NCBI GenBank assembly: GCA_009746045.1
Contig: RPFO01000312.1
Span: 3,579,714 to 3,643,713, forward strand
Direction of reading: 5' to 3'
DNA length: 64,000 bases
Source: Mesostigma viride
Taxonomy: Eukaryota; Streptophyta; Mesostigmatophyceae; Mesostigmatales; Mesostigmataceae
Shown here: piece by piece, positions 34,729 to 46,053 of the stretch
Position numbering within the stretch: position 1 is the first letter of the stretch
Layout: the number at the start of each line of letters is the position of its first letter
The notes under the pieces: generated by a model
Database searches by the model: none
Told to the model about the DNA's origin: nothing
The model's input: only the letters and a program-made list of their open reading frames with translations
Made by a program: the position numbers and the translations under genes

Positions 34729-35160
34729 TACCGGGCTCGAAGTCAAGCTACTCGCTGTCTCGATCAGTGCGAAGTGATATCGCACCCGGATAACGTCACA
34801 CCCGGGGAGCACCATGTACGGGGGCGACTCCTCACCGTTAGACGCCAGCCAGACGATGGACGTTCTGGCCGAGTTCTTGGAGAATCATCACATCCAAGAC
34901 ATGCGGCGCATTTTGTTGCTCGATGACGCCACGGTGCACTACTCCGTAAATGCGAGGTAAGCGCTGCCTTGGGCTCGGGAATGCCATACAGATTCGATGC
35001 CAGTGACGGTTGACGAGACCATCAACCAGTTCCTAAGTGCCAGGTAAGCGCTGCCCTAAACGGCCGAGGAACCCGCCTGTTCCCGACGAAGCGGTACCAC
35101 GCACGAGCCCTGACACGGAGACTACCATGGGACCCGGGCACCTGTGTATGTGTTTACAAC
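34729..35160 (+). repeat. Inverted repeat, left arm
   Basis: About 430 bp, repeated in inverted orientation at 35355-35785 with only a few mismatches, around a 194-bp centre. The arm carries an MCM-like exon on the plus strand. Confidence 0.95.
34814..34956 (+). pseudogene. MCM8/9-like N-terminal exon, copy in left arm
   Basis: Reads MYGGDSSPLDASQTMD, VLAEFLENHHIQDMRRI, LLLDDATVHYSVNA, then a consensus donor AG/GTAAGC at 34957. The FL--HH---I--IL---D--HY pattern is that of the MCM8/9 N-terminal A subdomain. Downstream at about 34999-35041 a second exon-like piece (VDETINQFLSA) ends at another AG/GTAAGCGCTGCC donor, suggesting a local tandem duplication of the splice-site region. Confidence 0.6.
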
Positions 35161-35354
35161 GTGCTTGCCGGCGGTAATGGGGGTGCATGGGACCCGTCGA
35201 AGGGTGGGTCGGGCGGGTCGGTGCCACGGTTCGGGGTATAATAACCTTGTGTTGGAAAAAACACAAGCCTTATTATAGCGCATGTTGCCACACCCTGCTG
35301 ACAAGGAGGTTGTGTGGCTCTATGCAAATGCATCATACTCGTGCCTGGTATTAT

Positions 35355-35785
35355 GTTGTAAACACATACACAGGTGCCCGGGTCCCATGGTAGTCTCCGT
35401 GTCAGGGCTCGTGCGTGGTACCTTCGTCGGGAACAGGCGGGTTCCTCGGCCGTTTAGGGCAGCGCTTACCTGGCACTTAGGAACTGGTGGATGGTCTCGT
35501 CAACCGTCACTAGCATCGAATCTGTATGGCATTCCCGAGCCCAGGGCAGCGCTTACCTCGCATTTACGGAGTAGTGCACCGTGGCGTCATCGAGCAACAA
35601 AATGCGCCGCATGTCTTGGATGTGATGATTCTCCAAGAACTCGGCCAAAACGTCCATCGTCTGGCTGGCGTCTAACGGTGAGGAGTCGCCCCCGTACATG
35701 GTGCTCCCCGGGTGTGACGTTATCCGGGTGCGATATCACTTCGCACTGATCGAGACAGCGGGTATCTTGACTTCGAGCCCGGTAC
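35355..35785 (-). repeat. Inverted repeat, right arm
   Basis: Mirror of 34729-35160. The 194-bp loop (35161-35354) is unique and non-coding, with the small inverted repeat CCTTGTGTTGGAAAAAACACAAG inside. Confidence 0.95.
35560..35700 (-). pseudogene. MCM8/9-like N-terminal exon, copy in right arm
   Basis: Same exon as in the left arm but on the minus strand, with the same frame, the same GTAAGC donor, and a silent C-to-T change in VLAE. This copy is in the right order and strand to be spliced to the exon at 34343-34251, so it may be the original and the left arm the duplicate. Confidence 0.6.
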
Positions 35786-37097
35786 CCAGGGACGACGAGG
35801 CGCAGACTACAGCGCGTGACTCCGGATGGCTCGTGAATCTTCAACGGCACAGAATTAAGCGGTGCGGCACATACTCGAAACTTCGACCATGCGACAAAAT
35901 GCGATCCCGTTATCACGCAACCCGTGCGCGCCGGTGTCTGATGCGACCGACCCATCAGGGAAAAGCCGCGCGTCACACTCGTTGCTTGAGAGAGGCATAG
36001 CATACGAGAGCGCCGAGATATCACGTGAAATCGAACCAGGCGCCCGTTAAAGACAATCGAATACTGAAGGAAACGTCTGGCATTGTTACACGTGTCGTTG
36101 AATACAACAACAACCATATCGACAGGTTAGCCCGGCGCCAGCTTAGTAACTCCCATTCCCATTCACGCATCGGACTGAAGCTGAATCTGAACTCATCGGC
36201 GCGCCGTCACCGGACATCAGACGCCGCAAAGAAAACGAAACACATGACTGTACTAATTAAATCTGAACACAGCGGAACCGCAGACAAATCTGAACACAGC
36301 TGAAGATCCATGACAGGAACGACGAGGATACACGTTATGGCAGCTATCGGACGAACATATGAACCAACGATACAACTGGACCGCGCTCTGCACACTAGCC
36401 GAGCAACTAGGAGATAAACGAACGCGAAAACATAACGACGCTCGCAAAAGTAATCTAAATTTATAATCTTACCTGGAGAGGCAGACCCCAGAAAATAACA
36501 ACAACAAAAAAAAAAAAACGAAACACTTTGATTTATACCCAGGTGCAGCTGATCGAGGCCTCCCGTTTCAGCGCGATGATGTATGCACGTATTATATTGT
36601 TTTAGCAGTGCCACTGATTTGGGTGCTCGAATCGACAGGGCCAGCCATTGATAGAAGGAAAATGCTCTGTCGCCTGGGAGGTAATGGCTTATATGGCTCC
36701 ATTTGTGGTCGTGGCAGGGTTTCTTTGGCTCTGGAGAGGCGCTTGGCAATGGGTTAGCTGGCGATGGGTTTGCGAGCCCAGCCAGGCGGCTGGGCAAGCT
36801 AGGACGATGGCTATAGTGGGTTGGGCTGCATGGGAGCTGGAAAGCTAGCCTCCTTTTCCAAACCCCGTTTTGCTTGCGTGAATATTGCGGCGCTACGTAC
36901 CTCATGAGATTGCTGTCCGTCATGAGGATGGTCGTAATGATGTACTTAGTAAGCATGATGGTACATACTCATCCATGCATGCATGGATCTCATGCATGTG
37001 TATACTACATAAATAAATTCAGTCAGATCACTTGTGCACATTCGATGCGTCTTCTCAAGACACACATGCCAGTATACTGATCGGATACGGCTGAAGC
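35786..37097. other. No gene seen
   Basis: Open frames on both strands without motifs. The 249-aa minus frame (36956-36207) runs through an A-run at 36507-36518, giving a Phe run, and looks accidental. GGCGATGGG/AGCCAGG-type repeats lie around 36750-36800. Confidence 0.4.
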
Positions 37098-37399
37098 CAC
37101 TCTGGGCTCCAACACAGCTAAAAAGGGGGGGAAAAGGGGGGGAAAACGTGAAAAAGGGGTGAATTTTTAGCCCCTCGGATAAAAAGGGGTGAAATTTTCT
37201 CCTTGGGGGGTGAATTTTTCACCTCTTATTCCACCATGGGGTAAAATTTTTAGCCCCCCGGATAAAAAGAGGTGAAAGTTTCTCCTTTGGGGGGTAAAAT
37301 TTTCACCCCTTATTCCACCGTGGGGTAAAATTTTTTCCTTGGGGGTTAAAATTTCACCCCCCTATTCATCTATCAGTGGAAAAGTGGGTAATCAGGGGA

Positions 37400-38990
37400 T
37401 AAATTTTTTTCCCACAATTCAGTACCCCCAGGTCATCCAGCTGGAAGAATTAACATCTTGCGTTCGTTGCCTTCGGGATAGTGTCCTTCGAGTCCGTTTT
37501 GCTTGCCGTACGTTGCAACGTTTAGTACGAGGCACATAATGTACGGTTCGAAGCACAATGTGTACTGCGCGTACTAATGCCTGGCACAAAACTTTCACCG
37601 CGCCGATTTCAAATTTTGGGAACGGGTGTACCAAAGAAAGCCGTTCGAAGACCAGGGGCGGGGATGGCGGTCGGCGGACACGGAGCTGACGAAAGCCATG
37701 AATGGCGACGGGCGGAAACATTATCGCCGCTGGCCAATATGCCAGCGCTTGTGACAGTGCTGGCTCGGGACAAGATAGGGTTTACATGGCAGAATTTGTC
37801 TGGCAGGAATGATGGACTGTTAAGGTCGGGAAAAGAAGGATTGCCGGTGCCAGCACGGAAAACTCTCAGCGAAGTTCAGAGAGTTCCCACATAGAGTTTA
37901 GATGTAGGTCCGCAACCGTGTATGCCTGGATAAGTCGATGTCATTCTTTTTTTTTCAATGCGGCCTAGCAGTTGTGTCCAGATTGCTCAAATGAGCTAAG
38001 GACGGTGATTCCCACTACGTCTACAGTGCCTCTAGCTAGACGTAGCTAGCTAGGACGTCAGCCGCGGTTGTATTTCCACGACAGCACCGACGAGGAGCCA
38101 ATCCTGGAGGCTTCTCCCGAATCCGGCAGTATGCAGGGGTAGCAAGTCAAGAGAACGCGAGCGGTAAATGGAGCGATGAGCTGCAGCGCAGACCGCATGG
38201 CAGCAGGGGTGGCAGCGAGAACCGCACTATAAGCGGTTCTAGTAGCGACGACATGTGAGTGACATAAGTAACGGAGAATAAACAGAGCGAGATTCTGGAG
38301 CGATCCAAAACCTACAAGGCCGTCATGGAGAGGCTGTGGTCGAAGAGGAATTGAGCTTGGAAAATGAGCAACGGCGTAGCTGAGCAAGGATACTTATGAG
38401 AATTGCTTGGCAGGTTGCATGGGAAGGCCCATAGACCGCAAAAGCGGCATTCTGAGCAAAAGCTGGTTGCTTGGTATAGCATGAACTCTGAATTCTTGAT
38501 TTCTTTTCTTCTTATATGCGTGGTCAATTTCATGAAGATGACCATCATGAAGTACCGTCCTTGGGCATTTTCGTGCGTACGTGCCCGTTTGTTGTCAAAG
38601 CACGTCCATGCAGACCTGAATCCCATGCAGGCCCCAAGCGTCAATTGCGACTATCTTTGCAAAGGAAAAGCATCTAGACGTTTTCTGATGAAGCCAGTAA
38701 GGTCAAATGTTTCATGGTGCTTGCTCATAAGCCACATAGTTGATTAGATACTAACTTGTTGGTCCATGCGTGAGTATGTGCGTGTCAGTGTTGTCATGAG
38801 TTTGGTACCTACTTTTTAATTACCTTACATACTTACTAGCTATGTTATTGAAGGTATTTTCCTAATTTTGCACTGGAATTCATTCCTTACATCACTACTA
38901 TTCTTTCTCCCCTTTGCAATCGCAACAGGAGGGACGGAGTGTTATCTTCTCCGCGGCCATGAGGTTGTCCCTTCAGCGTGGTAAGTGTCA
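37400..38990. other. Interior of element 2, no recognised gene
   Basis: Frames of 100-114 aa (37577-37894 plus, 38387-38058 minus, 38403-38747 plus) lack motifs. This part has no counterpart in element 1, so it may be captured or unrelated sequence. Confidence 0.35.
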
Positions 38991-38999
38991 TAAAGTTGA

Positions 39000-40870
39000 T
39001 TAGTCCCTTGGTCCCTCACTTGCTCCTTGCTTACTTGCATGCTTGCTGAGTTCGATAAACCCCTCGCTTCCTTGCATGCTTGTTTCCGTCTTTGCATGCT
39101 ATTGCTTGCTTCTTTGCGTGGTTGCTTTCTTCCTTGATTAGGCCCTTGCTTCGTTGTATAGCCGCTTGCTGAATTTGATTAGTTCCTTGCTTTATTCCCT
39201 TGCTTCCTTGCGTGCGTGCTTACTGAATGTAATCAGTCCCTTGCTTCCTTGGTTAGTCCCATGCTTCCTTTAAAAGCCACTCTTCCTTGCATGCTTGCTG
39301 AATTTCGTTAGTACGTGCCCAAGTTGCTTCCTTTGACATGACCTTGCCTACTTGGTTAGGCCGTTCCTTCCCTGCATGCTTGACCACTTGCTGAATGGAA
39401 TCAGTCCCCTGATTCCTTTGTTAGTCCCTTGCTTCCTTTGTTAGGCCGTTGCTTCGTTTGTTAGCCTTTCTTCCTTGCATGCTTGCAATTGCTTGCTTGC
39501 TGAATTTAATTAGTCCCTTGATTCCTTTGTTAGTCCCTTGCTTCCTTTGTAAGGCCCTTGCTTCATTTGTTAGCCACTCTCTTCCTTGAGCGCATGTACG
39601 CTTGCTTGCTGGATTTAATTCGTCCCGCTTCCTTTGTTAGGCCGTTGCTTCCTTTGTTAGCCACTCTTCCTTGCATGCTTGCGATTGCTTGCTTGCTGAA
39701 TTTCACTAGTGCCTTGCTGCCTTTGTTAGACCCTTGCTTGACCTTTGTTAGTCCCTGGCTTCCTTAGTTAGCCACTCTTCCTTGCATGCTTGCAATTGCT
39801 TGCTTGCTGAATTTAATTAGTGCCTTGCTTCCTTTGTTAGACCCTTGCTTGACCTTTGTTAGACCCTTGCTTGACCTTTGTTAGCCACTCTTCCTTGCAT
39901 GCTTGCAATTGCTTGCTTGCTTGCTGAATTTAATTAGTGCCTTGCTTCTTTGTTAGACCCTTGCTTGACCTTTGTTAGTCCCTTGCTTCCTTTGTTAGCC
40001 ACTCTTCCTTGCATGCTTGCAATTGCTTGCATGCTCGCTGAATTTAATTAGTGCCTTGCTTCCTTTGTTATACACTTGCTTGACCTTTGTTAGTCCCTTG
40101 CTTCCTTTGTTAGGCCCTTGCGTGACCTTTGTCAGTCCCTTGCTTCCTTTGTTACCCACTCTTCCTTCAATGCTTGCAATTGCTTCAATGCTTGCTGAAT
40201 TTTATCAGTCGCTTGCTTCCTTTGTTAGCCACTCTCTTCCTTGAATGCTTGCAATTACTTGCTTGCTGAATTTAATTCAGTCCCTTGCTTCCTTTGTTAG
40301 GCCCTTGCTTCCTTTGTTAGCCACTGTCTTCCTTGCGCGCATGTACGCTTGCTTGCTGAATCTAATTAGTCCCTTGCTTCCTTTGTTGGCCACTCACTTC
40401 CTTGCGCGCATGTACCCTTGCTGAATTTAATTAGTCCCTTGCTTCCTTAGTTAGGCCCTTGCTTGACCTTTGTTAGGCCCTTGATTCCTTTGTTAGCCAC
40501 TCTCTTCCTTGCGCGCATGTACGCTTGCTTGCTGAATTTTATTAATTAGTCCCTTGCTTACTTGGTTATTCCCATGCTTCCTTTGTAAGCCACTCTTCCT
40601 TGCACGCTTGCAGTTGCTGAATATAATTAGTCCCTTGCTTCCTTTGATACGACCTAGCCTACTTGGTTAGGCCATTGCTTCCCTGCATGCTAGAGAACTT
40701 CATGAATTGAAACAGACCCCTGTTAAGTGAGACAACTAACTTGTTGATTAGTCCTTGCTGCCTCGCGTGGTTGCTTGCTGCATTCCATTTGTCCCTTGCT
40801 TCCTCGGTTAGTCCGTCCTTGCTTCCTTGCATGCTTGCTTGGTTAGTATAATAAGCCGTGATTGACTTGC
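39000..40870 (+). repeat. CCTTGCTTCCTTTGTTAG minisatellite
   Basis: About 1.9 kb of irregular units built from CCCTTGCTTCCTTTGTTAG, GCCACTCTTCCTTGCATGC, TTGCAATTGCTTGCTTGC and TGAATTTAATTAGT, forming longer units of roughly 110-130 bp. It is the reverse complement of the minisatellite in element 1. Confidence 0.95.
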
Positions 40871-41569
40871 TTGCTTAATTAATCCATGGGTTTCCTTACC
40901 TGTTGTACTAATTTGAAGCTTGCTTGTTGCGATGTGGATGTGTCTGAATGCCGGTAGCAGATGCACCGAAGAAGTGATCTTTCGCAAGAAGCTATAGTGA
41001 GCCATCAACCATCCGGCAGGAGACATAGAAAAATCTTGGAGACCATTCTACCTAGATAGAGTTACTTATTCTACATCATGATGACGCCCACCGCGCATCG
41101 GTTATACCATGATGAGCTTGATTTCCTTCACTGTCTGCGATGCATTTTTCAGTCTAGCAAGTGTGTGATTCTTGCATCGTATTCGTTGATCTTTATAGTC
41201 ACTTTTGAAATTGGCATATTTGCATGAACAAGTTCATGATGACATCATCAACATGATTGTAATTAATTGATATATACAATCTGTGAACAGGGGGTGAATA
41301 TAGCTTTTTATAGGGGTGAAAAAGGGGTGAAAAATTCACCCCCAAATTAGCCCCTTTTTATAGGGGTGAATAGGGGGTGAAAAATGGGTGAAAAATTCAC
41401 CCCCAAATATTAGCCGGTGATTAGCCTCAAAATTAGCCGCTAAAAAGGGGTGAAAAAGGGGTGAATACAACTTTACCCCCTTTTTAGCGGGGGTGAAAAG
41501 GGGCTAATATTTCACCCCCTTTTCACCCCTTTTTCACCCAAGTTGGAGCCCAGAGTGAGCGCAAAATCG

Positions 41570-42606
41570 AAAAAGTTAATAACGCCTGTGACAGGATTAT
41601 CAGGCTATGACGACCCCGAAAGCTGAACGCGGTCTGGAAAAGGAGCTTTCCGGCGCGATCCCAGCCAACTCGGCACACCGTCGCCATTGTACTTTCTCGC
41701 CCAGCCGCCTGTCGAGAAACCGCGAAGGGCCCATCGCCGTGCGTGCCTCGCCCCCAGCCCAAGAAACAGGGCTACTACGACCAGCAATGACCTCGCTTTT
41801 ACCCCCCCAATGAAAACTTTTCCCTATATACCATTTGTAAAATCTGTCCCCTGGACAGGTCGACCAGGTCCTCCGGTACCTGGTTCAAGAACGCACCATT
41901 TTTGCTTGCCACGGAAAGGCTTCCAATCACGATGACGATGCTAACGAGGTGATGACTCTCCTCACCCGCACGACAGATGCGCTCTGGCGCATGACGACCG
42001 ACTTATCAGCCACTTCCAGCTCAACGAAGCAGCCCTCATTGCTGCGCTACACAATCCAGCCGCGCCACACCCGCTCCCTCCCTCCGGCAGCAAGGATGAC
42101 ATCCGTGCAGCTGGTGCGCTGCATGGACGAGCATGTGACCTGGCCGTTGGACGATCGAGAAGCTGACTATACCTCGCTGACCACCTCGCTCAACATGGTG
42201 CATGGAGGCCAGGGTCTCCAATGCGGAAGCCAAGGTCACCCACAAGCTTCACACCCAGCTCACGGCGCTGCAGACCGCGGCGCAGGCTTCTGAGGCGCAT
42301 GCCGCACTTGTTTCGTTCGTCGAAACTGCAGGTGGAGGGCAAGTGCGGCCCGTACCGTCATTAATTAAGACGCTCGACGCCATCACCGCCCGGCAATTAA
42401 ACACACATGCAAGGCACTGGCCGCGTGCAGGTCCCAGAGATTGCAGCGCGCAGACGGCTACCATCGCCGCCCAGCCCACGTACCGGCCGTCAGATGCATG
42501 GCACCCTTTCGCGCAGCACTCCTATACGCGGACCTACTGCGGTCAGCGACCACCTCGACCACGGATGCCATCGCCACCAAGCTGCTGGAGGCGGATCGAA
42601 GCCCAA
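41570..42606 (+). pseudogene. Coding-like stretch ahead of family X copy F
   Basis: Several overlapping plus frames look protein-like but none is continuous: QVLRYLVQERTIFACHG (about 41865), MTLLTRTTDALWRMTTDLS (41952), HFQLNEAALIAALHNPAAP (about 42010), MEARVSNAEAKVTHKLHTQ (42202). Together they suggest a decayed alpha-helical gene with repeated frameshifts. Family unknown. Confidence 0.35.
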
Positions 42607-43100
42607 TTAAGGGGACGTGGCGCGCCGAATATTTTCCGCGCCAAAAAATTCGCGGTACCGTCCGTACGGTGTATAATGTGTGCCCGGACCGCTCAACCCT
42701 CGCGGAGGTGGCCATGGCGGCTTGCCTTCAGGCAATATTAATCGATATGGCATCTAAAAAGCTAGAAAAAATGCACGAATTTCTCAGAAGATTAGTCGAT
42801 GACCTCATTTCATGGCGGAAAGTTTACGGTTTGCAATATCGCTAATTTCTCGAACGGCTACGGGCGCAGGGGTCCAGGATATAATTTCTCTTGCGGATCA
42901 TGAAATTTAATGCAGGTTTACGGCAGCGATTGCGAGGCAACGTAGGCTCTAAAGAGCGATTATGTGGTGTTGTCGAGTTTGTGCCGAAGCTTCCCGGTTT
43001 CTTTTACATTTCCGGCATTCAAGGTAAGAACCTACGCAGGCCTGCCCATGTCGCCTTCGACGTATTCACGGAAGGCGCACCTTACTTGTTCGCCTGATCA
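42607..43100 (+). pseudogene. Family X remnant, copy F, with conserved leader
   Basis: The leader 42607-42716 is homologous to those of copies D and E (GGGGACGTGGCGCG, AATATTTTCCGCGCC, CGCGGTACCGTCC, GGAGGTGGCCATGGC). The frame from the ATG at 42713 reads MAACLQAILIDMASKKLEK and ends after 43 codons. Beyond it, AAATTTAATGCAGGTTTACG and GGCTCTAAAGAGCG match copy A. Confidence 0.5.
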
Positions 43101-44400
43101 ATGGATGATGTCTTTTATTGTTCGAGCTTGCGTGCCAGTTTATGCATGAAACATTTCCACGCAGGCAGGTGCATTGACGTCGGCCTTTCGCCCTTTTTTC
43201 GGGCAGTTTCCCTGCAGAAAGCGCTCCATTTCTTTCGGTTGCATCGTCAGCTTCCTAGCAATTTCGTACAATTTCGTGTAGTTTGTGGCTGGCATGCAAG
43301 TAAGGCGCCGAGGTCAAGTTGTTGGTAATGTGTTGACACTTGTTTTCCATCATCCTTTGGACACGAGCTTGCTCGATCAGACGCTTTGTTATGTGCCGGA
43401 TCTGACACGCCTACAGGTTTTAGTAACGACATCCGGCATGTGCCTAGAGGCTAACAAGCTGGCATCAGCTTCTTAGCAAATTGCCATATTGGAAAGGAAG
43501 GTGAGAGTCACTGGTTCTTTTGCTGGCCATACTGCATGAGTGGCATTGCATTAGATAGGTGTTCCCATTGCTTCCTTGAGCTATGACTTCCCTGCTATGT
43601 GTGCAGCAAGGCAAGCTGGATCAGGATGTGAATGCTTGGCAGATAGCATGTATGATTTGCTGCCAAGTTTGCAGGCTGCAGTTGCCTCTATTGCTTGGGC
43701 ATTCTTTCTAAGGTTTTTACACGTATACTTGCTGAGTTCTTGGCATAAATTTACATGGTAACCTTGGGCTGAGCATAGTGTATGCTCTCTTGGTGCGTGT
43801 ATGCCTAGCGATGGTGTTGCTATATGCCCACGCTGGCAAGGCTGGCCATGCTGAGGGCAGGGGAGGGCAGATGAGGTGCCTAGCCTTTTCTTATATTGTG
43901 TGATCGAGTTGGGCATGTTTTTTGGCTTCTTGGATGGAAAACATCATGTCTAGGTGGCCTTATACACAGAAAAACCTCATTTAGCGTATGTTCAGGATTT
44001 AGCACGCAAAACCTTATAACTTGAGCTAGACTTGTCGGAATGACCTGGGACTTGGAACACAGTTGTCCCCCTGTTAGACGGATTTTCGCTGCAGGAAAAA
44101 GTATTTTTTTGACGTGTTTATAAAAAGTTATTCCCCATGTCCGTTAAAAAAAGGGTCATTTTGCGGGGAAATTAATAACTGTTCGAGGTTTTGCCCTTTT
44201 CATGATGTAAATAGCTCAGCAAGCTACAAACTCAGGGAACTAAAAACGCTGCAGGCAGTTTTGTAAATAAATGTGTGCATTGGCTGGGGCATACCCAGCC
44301 CTAATTAGCGTCTTTTGCTATTTATAGCGCATTATTGGCGTATATATGAGGGTAGTACCCCCAACAAGTGCATGGACAACTCACTAGAGATGTTATTTAG
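43100..44400. other. No gene seen; right part related to 23925-24360
   Basis: Short frames only. 44150-44380 is the inverted relative of the repeat before the hAT-like element. Confidence 0.45.
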
Positions 44401-44461
44401 TGCCGCCCCCCAATCATAACTTATTAGGGTTGTGCAAATGGATTTCAAGTGATATTACCAT

Positions 44462-44653
44462 GTGTCAATTTTTAAGGGTTTTGGGGTACCACCTCCCCTT
44501 AATGTCGAGCCGACGCGCGCGAGGACACCGATCGTGCACGCTGCCAATGCCGATCGAGTGGTGCTGTGTCGTTTCGAAGGGGAGACGGTAAAGTCTCTTG
44601 AGGCCGAGCTTGAGCAGGCCAGAGCAAGCTCCTTACCCAACTGGAACTCGTAG
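44462..44653 (+). other. Weak exon-like frame
   Basis: TPIVHAANADRVVLCRFEGE, then TVKSLEAELEQARASS reads like a protein with a short coiled coil, ending at a TAG after about 63 codons. Another open piece follows at about 44757-44860 (DKRLFLSVPYVQEAARSLLD). Family unknown; either could be chance. Confidence 0.25.
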
Positions 44654-44999
44654 GTAATTAACTAGAACTGCGTGGGCACCGCCTTCCCCACTCACGGTAT
44701 CGACAATTAAGGCAACTGGTACCCCCACCAGTCCTGCTTACCTTCCGTTCCATTGAGGATAAGCGGCTGTTCCTCTCCGTGCCGTACGTGCAAGAAGCTG
44801 CACGATCTCTCCTGGACGCTGGAGGACGACCTGACCAGCTCAGCAGCAGCAGCCAGCAGTGAGCAGTGCAGCAGTTGACGCGCGCGACCTGTGGCCGGAG
44901 GACCTCCGGCCACCACAAGCAAGCTCGTCCCACAAGAAGCCCATGCAAGGTGTTCTGGAGGGACGGAGATCGACCTGATCGTCAATCGATCAACAACTA

Positions 45000-46053
45000 G
45001 CCAGGTGGAAGCCCCCCACGGGCTAGACTATAGCCATAATGTAGTGACACCCATGTTTGGGTGACGCAACCTGGACATCGTCATCCCATAGTGCAATGCC
45101 AATGCAGGGTAGAACGTAGCCATGCATACCTGACCCTAGTGTCCCAATGTCCAGAAAAAGGCCTCAATTGAGGCCTTTTTTATATTGGGTGTTGCATGCA
45201 GCCAAACAACTTTTTTCCAAATATGAGCATAGGCCATGCATTATTATGATTGTTTTGGGGTTGCCAGCACTTAACATGAGTCATATAGCCCCAATACCTA
45301 TTTAATTATGATTTAACAAAACAGGGTGTCGCTGCGGTGGCACCATAAACACAGCATGACCATAGATGCAAGCAGAGAAAAGGCGCTAGTACTCAGTTCC
45401 CTCTGCCTCTTAGGTGTCTTTTGGACCTTACGAGGTTTCCCCACAACACGGTAAGCATGGCATGACATGGCATGCTCCCCAAGGGACGCCTCATACACAA
45501 TTGCACGGCCGGGGCTGTCGTGCAGCACTGCAGGCAGCAACAGCCTGCCATGGGTATTGCACGTAACCATGAGGAATCCAAAGCCTCTATTACAAACACG
45601 GACAAGGATCATGCATTATAATGATAGGAGTGACCTTCCAAGCGCTTAGCTTCACTCACATAGCCCCAATATCTACGTTGTTACGGTATATTCTGACAGG
45701 GGTTTGCTGCCGCGTCAGCAGATGAACAGCACATGGCAAGATATACAAGCATAACTGGACACCATTTGCACAGTCTTCTAGACCTCTAGCTTGATTTTAA
45801 GCTTTGCAAGGGTTGCCTGAGACATGGCCAGCATGGCAGGAACTGCCATGCTTCTTATGGAAAGCAAACACGTCTACACGGTGGGGGCCAGCCGCAGAGG
45901 ACTGCACGAAGTAATATAGCCTGCCTTACGTCACCTCGGCGCACTAGGCACCGATGGGCAGCTAAAAACTGGCGACATCATAAGCAAATCGATGCCATTC
46001 CCTTTCTACCACCAGGACGCACTTACCTTTCACACCCCTCACACCCGGGATCA
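45000..46053. other. No gene seen
   Basis: Contains the palindrome at 45155-45180 and two copies of a CATTATTATGAT / CATTATAATGAT...CACATAGCCCCAATA-type segment (about 45238-45300 and 45612-45672), a diverged duplication of roughly 370-bp spacing. Confidence 0.45.
45155..45180. repeat. 26-bp perfect palindrome
   Basis: AAAAAGGCCTCAA then TTGAGGCCTTTTT. A variant (GGCCTCAATTGAGGCC) recurs at 48613-48628, next to CCTCAATTGAG. Confidence 0.9.

Larger units (their letters stand above)
37098..41557. mobile_element. CACTA-like element 2, 4.46 kb, AGC duplication
   Basis: TIR begins CACTCTGGGCTCCAACACAG at 37098 and ends GGAGCCCAGAGTG at 41557, flanked by AGC on both sides (37095-37097, 41558-41560). 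CACT-starting TIRs with a 3-bp duplication fit the CACTA/EnSpm superfamily. Both ends have GGGGTGAAAAA-type subterminal arrays (37120-37400, 41285-41540). 41035-41285 is the inverted counterpart of 24780-25200 in element 1. No transposase is recognised, so it looks non-autonomous. Confidence 0.8.

Noticed and set aside
36207-36956. 249-aa minus-strand frame
   Set aside because: Runs through a homopolymer A tract, has no motif, and competing frames are present on the other strand.
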